A stretch of 5,935 nucleotides of DNA from Promethearchaeota archaeon (lineage in GTDB: Archaea; Asgardarchaeota; Lokiarchaeia; Sigynarchaeales; SOKP01): contig JAEOTW010000384.1 of assembly GCA_016839655.1 (NCBI GenBank), positions 1-5,935 on the forward strand, read 5' to 3'. Below, piece after piece: positions 1-5,821 of the stretch. A model generated the notes under the pieces. The model was not told the DNA's origin. It ran no database searches and saw nothing but the letters and a program-made list of their open reading frames with translations. The position numbers and the translations under genes are program-made. The number at the start of each line of letters is the position of its first letter. The stretch's first letter is position 1.

Positions 1-1
1 G

Positions 2-334
2 ACTGTACCTGCGTACCCGCATGATACTCCGCGTCCGATGCAGTATCCCACACTCTGGTATCGCATACACAAAATTGGAAAAGCAGCGAAAGAAGCCGGT
101 GTCATAAAACGGGAAATTCCATTCTCGCCGCATCTGTTTCGTCGCACATATGCCACCTGCCTTTATAAAAGCGGGATGGGGATTAAGGCAATACAGAAAA
201 AAACACGACATACGAACATAGAGACACTTGTGAAATATTACATCCATGATACAGAAGATGCCACTCCCTACATGGAGAAGCTTTTCAATTTAAAAGAGAC
301 AAAAGAGCGTGAATTAACATTGAATCTATGGTAG
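2..334 (+). CDS. Tyrosine recombinase / phage-type integrase, C-terminal part (5' end outside window)
   Basis: This is the C-terminal part of the catalytic domain of a tyrosine site-specific recombinase, which cuts and rejoins DNA through a covalent phosphotyrosine. The frame is open from base 2 through the ATG at 38, so that ATG is probably internal and the gene starts upstream of the window. Counting from the ATG, the HxxR box is HLFRR (H32, R35), followed by RHTN with H58. The nucleophile is most likely Y67 in VKYYIHD, nine residues after H58, which is the usual family spacing. The first catalytic arginine would lie upstream and cannot be checked. Codons such as ccg, cgc and gcg give it a higher G+C content than the genes downstream, which suggests a mobile-element origin. 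The C-terminus is normal, ending in TAG at 332-334 and followed by a terminator. It could belong to an integrated element or be a stand-alone recombinase. Whether the full gene is intact is unknown. Confidence 0.85.
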   Translation, partial: TVPAYPHDTPRPMQYPTLWYRIHKIGKAAKEAGVIKREIPFSPHLFRRTYATCLYKSGMGIKAIQKKTRHTNIETLVKYYIHDTEDATPYMEKLFNLKETKERELTLNLW

Positions 335-345
335 TATTGAGAATT

Positions 346-386
346 GGAATGAAGAATTTCTTATTTAATTTTTCACTCCTTTTATT
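346..386 (+). terminator. Rho-independent terminator after the recombinase gene
   Basis: Bases 346-358 pair with 367-379 over 13 positions, with one A-C mismatch and one G-T pair. The outer arms are GGAATGAA and TTCACTCC, and the loop is 8 bases. TTTTATT follows at once, with a second run of eight T at about 391-398. The hairpin lies 12 bases after the recombinase stop codon, so it should end that transcript and insulate the symporter operon from it. Confidence 0.65.
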
Positions 387-426
387 GGTATTTTTTTTAC
401 ACGCCACTATTTGCTGATAAAAATAA

Positions 427-455
427 TTGACAAAAAGTAGAAAATATGATAGAGA
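427..455 (+). promoter_or_regulatory. Candidate sigma-70-type promoter for the small peptide-symporter-M24 operon
   Basis: A perfect -35 box TTGACA lies at 427-432. At a 17-base spacing it meets only a weak -10 (TAGAGA, 450-455). A better-looking TATGAT at 445-450 is too close, with a 12-base spacer. The site lies between the recombinase terminator and the first start codon at 504, which is where an operon promoter is expected. The same 13-base core, ATTGACAAAAAGT, recurs at 5792-5804 in a much better promoter. Confidence 0.35.
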
Positions 456-503
456 TTAAAAATAACAATTAATATAAAAATTAATTATTAGGGAGTAAAT
501 ATT

Positions 504-584
504 ATGATAGGTATTGTGTGGCCTCTTATAATATTTGGAGCAGGAAATATAATTTTAGTATTTCTTGTAAATAAGTATTATTAA
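504..584 (+). CDS. 26-residue single-helix membrane peptide, putative symporter accessory protein
   Basis: This is a very short reading frame: ATG at 504, TAA at 582-584, 26 codons. GGGAG at 491-495, eight bases before the ATG, is a reasonable ribosome binding site. The peptide starts MIGIVWPLIIFGAGN and ends in NKYY. Residues 2-22 are almost entirely hydrophobic, with W6-P7 near the start and one polar residue (N15) in the middle, then a polar tail with lysine. This is the shape of a single transmembrane helix with its C-terminus probably on the cytoplasmic side. The symporter gene starts 105 bases later on the same strand with no clear terminator between. From memory, very short one-helix proteins called 'symporter small accessory protein' are encoded next to sodium:solute symporters in some bacteria and archaea. 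Membership of that family is inferred from size and position, not from an alignment. The alternative is a chance frame or a leader peptide. Confidence 0.5.
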   Translation: MIGIVWPLIIFGAGNIILVFLVNKYY

Positions 585-675
585 AACACATTTTTGAGTT
601 TGATATGAATGAGAAATAAAAGAACTAATAGTGTATTTTCAGTAATATGTCCTATATAACTATAAATTACGAAAA

Positions 676-682
676 AAGGAGG
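676..682 (+). promoter_or_regulatory. Ribosome binding site of the symporter gene
   Basis: AAGGAGG lies seven bases before the ATG at 690. It is a full match to the anti-Shine-Dalgarno sequence and fixes that ATG as the start. It is stronger than the sites before the 26-residue peptide and the racemase, so the symporter should be well translated. Confidence 0.85.
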
Positions 683-689
683 CTTATTC

Positions 690-2171
690 ATGTCAGTTAA
701 ATCAACTTTAACTATATTTTTTATTATTTATTTAGCCGTGATGGCTTATATAGGATATTTAGGTAGTAAGCGGACAAAGACAATTTCTGATTTTGCAATA
801 GCTAGTGGAAAGATGGGCCCATTTTTTGTTGCACTCTCATTAGTTGCAACAAGTTATAGCGTTGCACTATATATGGGCTATCCAGGATGGGCCTATGCAT
901 GGGGATATTCTTCTTTTTGGTATATGGCTGCTATGGGTTTTACTGGCCCAGTGGGTTATTTTTTATTTATGAAGCGGTATAGATATACTATTGGTAAAGC
1001 TTTATCTTTACCAGATTATTTAGGTAATAGATATAATAGTAATTTTTTAAGAGGACTAACAGCAATAGTCACTATTGGCATCGTAGCGTATATCGCTTCT
1101 CAGATGGCTGGAATGGCTAAGTTACTTGATGCATATACAGGAATAGGGTATGTATGGGGATTAATAATAATTGTTATAGTAATTACGGGTTACATTTTTT
1201 TCAGTGGAACCTATGGGCATATATGGACAGATGCGATACAGATGCTTATTATGACCACTGTTTCATTAATGATTATTGTATCTGGTTTCATTGCTATAAA
1301 AGGTGGTTTACTAAAACTTCATACTATGTTAGAGGCACAAGGTACTGAATATGTTGCGCTTATTAATGCAAATTCACCAATTGCCTATAACCCCTTTTCA
1401 ATAATTATGATGTATGTTATGGCGATATTATTTCTTACTTGGCCACAACTCTCAAAAGTTGTTATGTCTCTTGAAAAAAAAGAAGATGTTAAAAAAACTT
1501 TATATTACATAATTATATTTAATGCAATCGCTGTTTTAATTATGTTTGGTGGTTTATTCGGCCGAGCATTAGGTTTAGAAGTTGAGAATCTTGATTATAT
1601 TTTACCGACATATGTAATTAAACTATTTCCAGCTCCATTAGCAGCTTTTGTTGCATTAGGTATTTTAGGTGCAGGAATGTCAACTGCTGATACACAATTT
1701 GTTGTAATTTCTACATCTATAGGTAATGACCTTTATAGAAGAGTGTTTCATTCTTCTGAAAAATGGGAAGATCCTCATATATTAAAAAATTCTATAACAA
1801 TTGCTAGATTAGTTGTGATAATAGTTGCTGGTTTGTTATTTATAGTTCTATATCTTTTCCCACCCTGGTCAGTTGGGTTATTAATTTGGATTGGCATTTC
1901 AGCAATTATAGGTGCACTTGCAGGTCCCTTACTTTTAGGTTTGTATTGGAAAAGGGGTACTAAAGCAGGTGCAATTGCATCTACGTTATGCGGTATTTCT
2001 CTTTATCTAATAATTATGATATTTAAACTAATGAAAAGCCCATTTGTAATAGCCGTAGTGTGTAGTGCTGTAGGTGTTACTGTATATGTAGTTGTAAGTC
2101 TATTTACAAAACCTTTTTCGGCAGAACACATAGCGGAATATTTTCCCGAAAAAAGATTAATAAATAATTGA
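690..2171 (+). CDS. Sodium:solute symporter (SSS family) permease
   Basis: This is a 493-residue integral membrane protein of the SSS family (PutP/PanF-like), which uses the sodium gradient to import a small organic solute. The length is typical, and about 13 hydrophobic segments can be picked out between residues 5 and 471. Family marks include SDFAIASGKMGP (33-44), the loop so often seen after the first helix. SLPDYLGNRY (106-115) also fits. GAGMSTADTQF (327-337) is the helix-8 segment; its S331-T332 pair corresponds to the sodium-binding Ser-Thr of PutP. GPLLLGLYWKRGTKAGA (412-428) lies near the C-terminal end. The M24 gene starts 21 bases after the stop, so the two are almost certainly co-transcribed. 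The substrate cannot be read from the sequence. Given the neighbours, an amino acid, dipeptide, betaine-like or hydantoin-type compound is reasonable. No lesion is seen. Confidence 0.93.
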   Translation: MSVKSTLTIFFIIYLAVMAYIGYLGSKRTKTISDFAIASGKMGPFFVALSLVATSYSVALYMGYPGWAYAWGYSSFWYMAAMGFTGPVGYFLFMKRYRYTIGKALSLPDYLGNRYNSNFLRGLTAIVTIGIVAYIASQMAGMAKLLDAYTGIGYVWGLIIIVIVITGYIFFSGTYGHIWTDAIQMLIMTTVSLMIIVSGFIAIKGGLLKLHTMLEAQGTEYVALINANSPIAYNPFSIIMMYVMAILFLTWPQLSKVVMSLEKKEDVKKTLYYIIIFNAIAVLIMFGGLFGRALGLEVENLDYILPTYVIKLFPAPLAAFVALGILGAGMSTADTQFVVISTSIGNDLYRRVFHSSEKWEDPHILKNSITIARLVVIIVAGLLFIVLYLFPPWSVGLLIWIGISAIIGALAGPLLLGLYWKRGTKAGAIASTLCGISLYLIIMIFKLMKSPFVIAVVCSAVGVTVYVVVSLFTKPFSAEHIAEYFPEKRLINN

Positions 2172-2180
2172 TTTTATTTT

Positions 2181-2185
2181 GGAGG
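2181..2185 (+). promoter_or_regulatory. Ribosome binding site of the M24 gene
   Basis: GGAGG lies seven bases before the ATG at 2193, inside the 21-base gap after the symporter stop. It supports this start and independent translation of the second gene on a shared transcript. Confidence 0.85.
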
Positions 2186-2192
2186 CGATACT

Positions 2193-3422
2193 ATGCAAAA
2201 ATTAGCGGAAAAACCAACAAAACAACCAACGTTTCCTGGTATTCCCTATAATGAGTATAAAGCAAGAATTGAAAAAGCAAGAGAACTAATGGATAAAAAA
2301 AATATCGATGCTCTGTTAGTTTTTGATATCGATAACATAAGATACTATACTGGGCACGTAAAAGCTAGTTATGGATTTACCTATCGATGGAGAAGAGGAG
2401 TAATAATACCAAAAGAGAAAGATGTTATTTTCATTGTTCCTTATGCTATCTATAAAAATGCAGAGATATCTACGTGGGTAAAAGACATTAGAGTCTGGGG
2501 TCATCAACCTGATAAGAATAAAGAAGTGCCCCAAGAACATGAAAGATTGTTTATAGAATCGATTAAGGGTTTAAAGTCAAAAATAGTTGGAGTCGAACTT
2601 TCAGATTATATAAAGCCTGAAATAACGTTCGGTGAATTTAAAAAAATAGAGAATGGTTTGTCAAATGTTACTTTTGTAGATGCTTCAGATCTAATTATGG
2701 AGCAGAGACAAATAAAGAGTAATTATGAGCAAAATATAATAAGAGAGTTAGTAGATAAAGTGTGTAAAATTGTAGAGAAGAGCTTTAAAGAATTTAGACC
2801 TGGTATGACAGAACGGGATCTACATCAAATGTTTTGGTTAGGTTTTGTAAAAGAGGGAATTCATGATGATCCGATGGATGGGCGATATATGTTCTCAGGT
2901 CCAGGACGCTACGATGCATTTATTATGGGTTCTTACGATACTCCTTTAAATTATGGTGATACTCTCTTTATCGATGGTGGGCCAAGATATAAAGGATATT
3001 TTTGTGATATTCAACGTAATTTATGCATAGGAGAGCCATCAGATACAATAAAAAAGTTACATAAAATTTCTCTTGATGGCACGAATGCAGCCATAAACGC
3101 ATTAAAACCAGGAGTAAAGGTATCTGATGTTTACTTTGCAGCAGAAAATGAATTAAAAAAACATGATCCTCGTTATGAAATGATTATTTTTGCTGGACAT
3201 GGTGTTGGACTTTATACTCATGAACTACCTTATTTAGATGATAAAACAGACACTATATTAAAACCTGGTATGTATATTGCTATCGAGGTTGCAGCGCCTT
3301 ATCTTGATAGCACTGAGCAACCTTGTGCCATCATGATGCCTGAAGATAATTTTATTATTACAGAAAAAGGACATGACAATTTGTCAGCAAAGTTATCAAA
3401 GGATTTATGGATTATTGAATAA
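2193..3422 (+). CDS. M24-family metallohydrolase (Xaa-Pro peptidase/creatinase-like)
   Basis: This 409-residue, probably cytoplasmic protein has no signal peptide. Residues about 21-165 form a creatinase/prolidase N-terminal domain, with the usual MDKKNIDALLVFDIDNIRYY stretch at 33-52. Residues about 183-391 form the pita-bread M24 domain. All five expected metal ligands can be placed: D261 (IDGG), D272 (FCDIQRN), H336 (AGHGVG), E365 (AIEVAAP) and E384 (PEDNF). Their spacing of 11, 64, 29 and 19 closely follows Pyrococcus prolidase (11, 64, 29, 14). H343 in HELPYL matches a conserved active-site histidine. The histidine usually 17 residues before the first aspartate is absent; the residue there is I244, within GPGRYDAFIMGS. 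With the metal set intact, true creatinase, which does not use a metal, is unlikely. Prolidase, aminopeptidase P or a DddP-like lyase (DMSP lyase, also M24) remain possible. It is co-transcribed with the symporter and presumably acts on what that imports. Confidence 0.88.
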   Translation: MQKLAEKPTKQPTFPGIPYNEYKARIEKARELMDKKNIDALLVFDIDNIRYYTGHVKASYGFTYRWRRGVIIPKEKDVIFIVPYAIYKNAEISTWVKDIRVWGHQPDKNKEVPQEHERLFIESIKGLKSKIVGVELSDYIKPEITFGEFKKIENGLSNVTFVDASDLIMEQRQIKSNYEQNIIRELVDKVCKIVEKSFKEFRPGMTERDLHQMFWLGFVKEGIHDDPMDGRYMFSGPGRYDAFIMGSYDTPLNYGDTLFIDGGPRYKGYFCDIQRNLCIGEPSDTIKKLHKISLDGTNAAINALKPGVKVSDVYFAAENELKKHDPRYEMIIFAGHGVGLYTHELPYLDDKTDTILKPGMYIAIEVAAPYLDSTEQPCAIMMPEDNFIITEKGHDNLSAKLSKDLWIIE

Positions 3423-3493
3423 AAGTTAAAGATACTAAAAAAATATGGAAAAGAATAGAAAAATATTGAAAAACACATATTAATAGGGTCTGA

Positions 3494-4236
3494 TTATAAT
3501 TCGAATAATAACAATTAGGTACAAGTATGACTTATTTGGTTTGCTAAATAGATTTCTATAAATATTAAAATAAGAAGCAATTGCTAAAATATAGTAATAC
3601 TGAAAATGTGCAAAATATTGTAGAAACTGAATTGTAAATTGAGATACTTCTTGGTATACAAATCAACACATAAACACTAACTGCTATCCATATTTGTGTT
3701 TATATTGCATTTTCTTGTGTGCTGTAAAACGATTTTATTCTCAGTTTATAGTTCATTTGAAAAACAATTCTTACTGTGAGAGATACTAGTAAAGTAATGC
3801 AATTGTGAGTACTGTTAAGATAAAATTGTTTGTTAGAAATGATAAATATATGTCATTCTCAGAATCAAAATAATGAAAAATACGAAGCGTATTTGTATAA
3901 TCTGTAGATGAATCCACATAGACTTTCCCGTCTGTAATTTCGATAAAAGTGGGTATATTCCCTCTTAAATCACAAGGAGCGCATGTTGTTTTGTTGCTCC
4001 TTTTCTTTTGCGAAACATTGCCTATGGGAATAATGAAAGACGTAGATAAATGTTTATAGAATCGGGGGCATAAACCTTATTGTCCAGTTATGCTCCAAAA
4101 CCGTCATTGATATATAAGACTATTGCTATATAATTCATGACCTGTGGAAACTCAGCATAGATACGCCAATTTCTTTTTTGTTGGGATCGGCTAGAGTGCT
4201 TCGTGATATATTGCCATGAATACACGTGTACGATTC
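3494..4236 (-). pseudogene. Decayed IS4-type transposase (DUF4372-like group), N-terminus lost
   Basis: No open frame survives, but minus-strand translation in shifting frames gives a continuous transposase-like series. In gene order it reads: CIHGNISRSTLADPNKK (4224-4174); NWRIYAEFPQV; YINDGFGA-stop-LDNKVYAPDS (about 4117-4058); LRLSLFP-stop-AMFRKRKGATKQHALL; DLRGNIPTFIEITDGKV (3971-3921); then LSFLTNNFILTVLTIALLY, ELFFK-stop, LRIKSFY, TQIWIAVSVYVLI, YNILHIFSITIF and a final LLLFEL with TAA at 3494-3496. These match, from memory, the consensus order of IS4-family transposases (STLADANE, DWRIYA, LDxxVYALDSTTID, DLRGNIPTFIHITDGKV, FLTNNF, ELFFKWIKQ). The first DDE aspartate is at 4061-4063. 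At least five stops, several frameshifts and a deletion of roughly 70-80 codons after GKV mark it as dead. The N-terminal part, up to about YHMGI, is missing. Confidence 0.8.
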
Positions 4237-4335
4237 TGAGGGGAACAGGATATCAGAAAGCGATTGATAGAGTTGCTCAACATTTAGCTAAGGCAACTTA
4301 TTGGATTTTAAAAAAGAGAACCTTTTAGGGAGCCT
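4236..4335 (+). pseudogene. C-terminal scrap of a transposase, IS110-like
   Basis: From 4236 the plus strand reads LRGTGYQKAIDRVAQHLAKA, then TYWILKK. After a shift of one base it continues EPFREP (4318-4335). The amphipathic helix followed by YWxLKK and EPYREP-like residues resembles the extreme C-terminus of IS110-family transposases, by recall only. Stops follow in every frame soon after. The scrap begins exactly where the minus-strand IS4 remnant loses similarity, which suggests one element interrupted or was joined to the other. The short length limits certainty; it may belong to another transposase family. Confidence 0.4.
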
Positions 4336-4680
4336 CATATAATGTATTCGTTTTGTCCAGAGGTAGATGAGCGCATGTATGTCCATAGCTTAAAGTAGCT
4401 CAAAATTTGGTTGCGATATTTTCTTGGGATAATATTATGCCTCAGAGATGTCTAAAATATGGTCCGATGAAGCAGGTTTCAAATAGTTCGAGGGGAAAAT
4501 GGATGGTTAATTATCTATTAGTTGAAAAAGGGGATTAAAATAGGAATTATATACATAAACAAAAAATGTTGCACATCGCCTTCAGATATGGACATACATA
4601 TTTTTAAAGGGAGAAAAAAATAGGAATAAAAAAAATTATATGAGAAATTCTATATCTTCTTCTATTATAATATTTAAATT
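4336..4680. other. Unassigned AT-rich spacer, probably more transposon debris
   Basis: No gene is supported here. One plus-strand frame is free of stops for about 50 codons (roughly 4389-4541, including SWDNIMPQRCLKYGPMKQ). It has no plausible start or ribosome binding site at its head, and I do not recognise it. It may be the remaining end of the adjacent dead insertion sequence. From about 4600 the DNA becomes nearly pure A and T. Confidence 0.4.
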
Positions 4681-4681
4681 T

Positions 4682-4709
4682 TTTCAAAAAATATTGCATG
4701 GTATACTCA
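4682..4709 (+). promoter_or_regulatory. Candidate extended -10 promoter upstream of the racemase gene
   Basis: TGGTATACT at 4701-4709 fits an extended -10 box (TGn plus TATACT). A T-rich stretch, TTTTTC at 4682-4687, gives a poor -35 with a 16-base spacer. The implied leader is about 175 bases. A second box, TATAAT at 4808-4813, would give a shorter leader but has no good -35. In such AT-rich DNA both may be chance matches. The racemase gene should need its own promoter because the dead transposons separate it from the upstream operon. Confidence 0.28.
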
Positions 4710-4876
4710 CATATCATGAAGGGATATAGCAGATATTAAAGAAAAGAAACGGTTTATAATCTTTCAATTTTTTTGATGATATAAAGTTATACGGTATTTA
4801 AAATTTGTATAATCTATTGTATTTTTACAAGGTCTCAATATTATTAAAAAAGTTTAAGACAATTTATAGTTATGTG

Positions 4877-4881
4877 AGGAG
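4877..4881 (+). promoter_or_regulatory. Ribosome binding site of the racemase gene
   Basis: AGGAG lies 11 bases before the ATG at 4893. The spacing is slightly long, but no better start exists and the protein from this ATG begins with the family's usual N-terminus. Confidence 0.7.
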
Positions 4882-4892
4882 TACATATAATA

Positions 4893-5672
4893 ATGAAGTT
4901 ATGGTATCAAAGTAGTATGCCTTTAGAAGGGCTTCCAATTCTTAATAAATATAGAAAAATGATTTATGAACATTCGAATAACATTTTATCAAATAATCAT
5001 ATAGATGTATATGGTGTTAAAACTATTATTCAGGAAATAGAATATAAGTATGTAGAGTATTTAAACAAAAGAGAAATTATTGAAAACATGATAAAAGCAG
5101 AAAAAAGAGATTATGATGCCATAGTTCTTGGATGCTTTCTTGATCCAGGTTTACAAGAAGCTAGAGGAGTAGTTGATATTCCAATTGCTTCTTTAGGGGA
5201 ATCATCGCTTTTATTTGCATGTATATTGGGAAAAAAATATTCCATTATTACATATAATGAAAAACTCGTAGATTTATATAAAAGAAATATCATTTCTTAT
5301 GGCCTACAAAGTAGAGTTTCTGAAATAGGTGTAATGGAAGGTGGCTTAGACATATTTGAGGAAGCTTTTAATAATCCAACTTCAATTATTGAAAGTTTTA
5401 TTGAGGCTTCAAAAAAAATGGTCGATAGAGGTGCAGAGGTAATAATCCCTGGCTGTGGATTACTTAATCTCTTGTTAGTCAAAAATAATATATACACTAT
5501 TGAAGAAAAGGGTGTACCTATACTAGATTGTGTAGGTTTGACTTTACTCATGGCAAAAGATATGGTAACCTTAAAGAAAGTTTCAGGAGTTACTATTAGT
5601 AGAAGATCATATTATGCTCTTCCTTCGAAAGAAGTCTTAAGAAAGATTAATAAGCTATATCCTTTCCCATAA
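4893..5672 (+). CDS. Asp/Glu/hydantoin racemase family protein
   Basis: This 259-residue, probably cytoplasmic enzyme belongs to the Asp/Glu/hydantoin racemase superfamily. These are cofactor-free enzymes in which two cysteines move a proton to and from the substrate's alpha carbon. The N-terminus MKLWYQSS is typical of the hydantoin-racemase branch. The first half carries C81 in VLGCFLDPGLQEAR (78-91), followed by VDIPIASLGESS (94-105). The second half carries C188 in GAEVIIPGCGLLN (180-192), followed by VPILDCVGLTLLMA (208-221). Both catalytic cysteines are therefore present, and the length is normal. Likely substrates are 5-substituted hydantoins, allantoin-like compounds or amino acids; the sequence does not decide between them. 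Related isomerases and decarboxylases share the fold. The gene sits 1.47 kb after the M24 gene, with dead transposase sequence between, and has no close downstream partner. A role in the same pathway is plausible but unproven. Confidence 0.85.
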   Translation: MKLWYQSSMPLEGLPILNKYRKMIYEHSNNILSNNHIDVYGVKTIIQEIEYKYVEYLNKREIIENMIKAEKRDYDAIVLGCFLDPGLQEARGVVDIPIASLGESSLLFACILGKKYSIITYNEKLVDLYKRNIISYGLQSRVSEIGVMEGGLDIFEEAFNNPTSIIESFIEASKKMVDRGAEVIIPGCGLLNLLLVKNNIYTIEEKGVPILDCVGLTLLMAKDMVTLKKVSGVTISRRSYYALPSKEVLRKINKLYPFP

Positions 5673-5686
5673 TTTATTAATGAGTC

Positions 5687-5716
5687 GATTTAATACAAGA
5701 AACAAAATATTAAATC
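5687..5716. repeat. Perfect 9-bp inverted repeat after the racemase gene
   Basis: GATTTAATA at 5687-5695 and TATTAAATC at 5708-5716 are exact reverse complements with a 12-base spacer. The arms are AT-rich and no T run follows on either strand, so it is not a good intrinsic terminator. It could be a weak mRNA hairpin, a protein-binding site or chance in AT-rich DNA. Confidence 0.4.
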
Positions 5717-5792
5717 AAACACGATGAACGTTATCAAATTCTTCGATAAAGTCTCCTAAATTATCACATTTCAAATATCACCCGATACATGA

Positions 5793-5821
5793 TTGACAAA
5801 AAGTTTATTATGAGGGATAAT
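5793..5821 (+). promoter_or_regulatory. Near-consensus sigma-70-type promoter pointing out of the window
   Basis: TTGACA at 5793-5798 and GATAAT at 5816-5821 are separated by exactly 17 bases, giving a perfect -35 and a five-of-six -10. No open frame of useful length follows before the window ends. It probably drives a gene, or an RNA, that begins near or beyond 5935. Confidence 0.6.

Noticed and set aside
2316..2540. Minus-strand open frame of 74 codons inside the M24 gene, and similar antisense frames inside the symporter and racemase genes
   Set aside because: They overlap well-supported genes in the opposite strand or another frame, have no ribosome binding sites and encode nothing recognisable.
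2193..3422. Naming the M24 gene creatinase or DMSP lyase
   Set aside because: Creatinase does not use a metal, whereas all five ligands are present here. Lyase assignment would need an alignment to DddP that cannot be made from this sequence alone.
3974..4008. Hairpin AAGGAGC/GCTCCTT followed by TTCTTTT, looking like a terminator
   Set aside because: It lies inside the decayed transposase, where the minus strand encodes the RKRKGATKQHALL block. The hairpin is probably a by-product of that coding sequence, and no plus-strand gene ends nearby.
4250..4290. Minus-strand QLYQSLSDI, similar to the QLTYRESLRDI block of IS4 transposases
   Set aside because: The spacing to the next block is too short, and the plus strand of the same bases gives a longer and better transposase-like match (GYQKAIDRVAQHLAKA). 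I ended the IS4 remnant at about 4236, but the alternative is not excluded.
3423..4892. CRISPR array, tRNA, rRNA or riboswitch in the long intergenic region
   Set aside because: No regularly spaced repeats, cloverleaf-like arms or recognisable aptamer core was seen. The recognisable content is transposase remnants and AT-rich spacer.
5715..5777. Minus-strand frame YLKCDNLGDFIEEFDNVHRV ending in a stop, possibly another transposase tail
   Set aside because: It is only about 20 codons between stops with no supporting neighbouring blocks, so it is too short to call.
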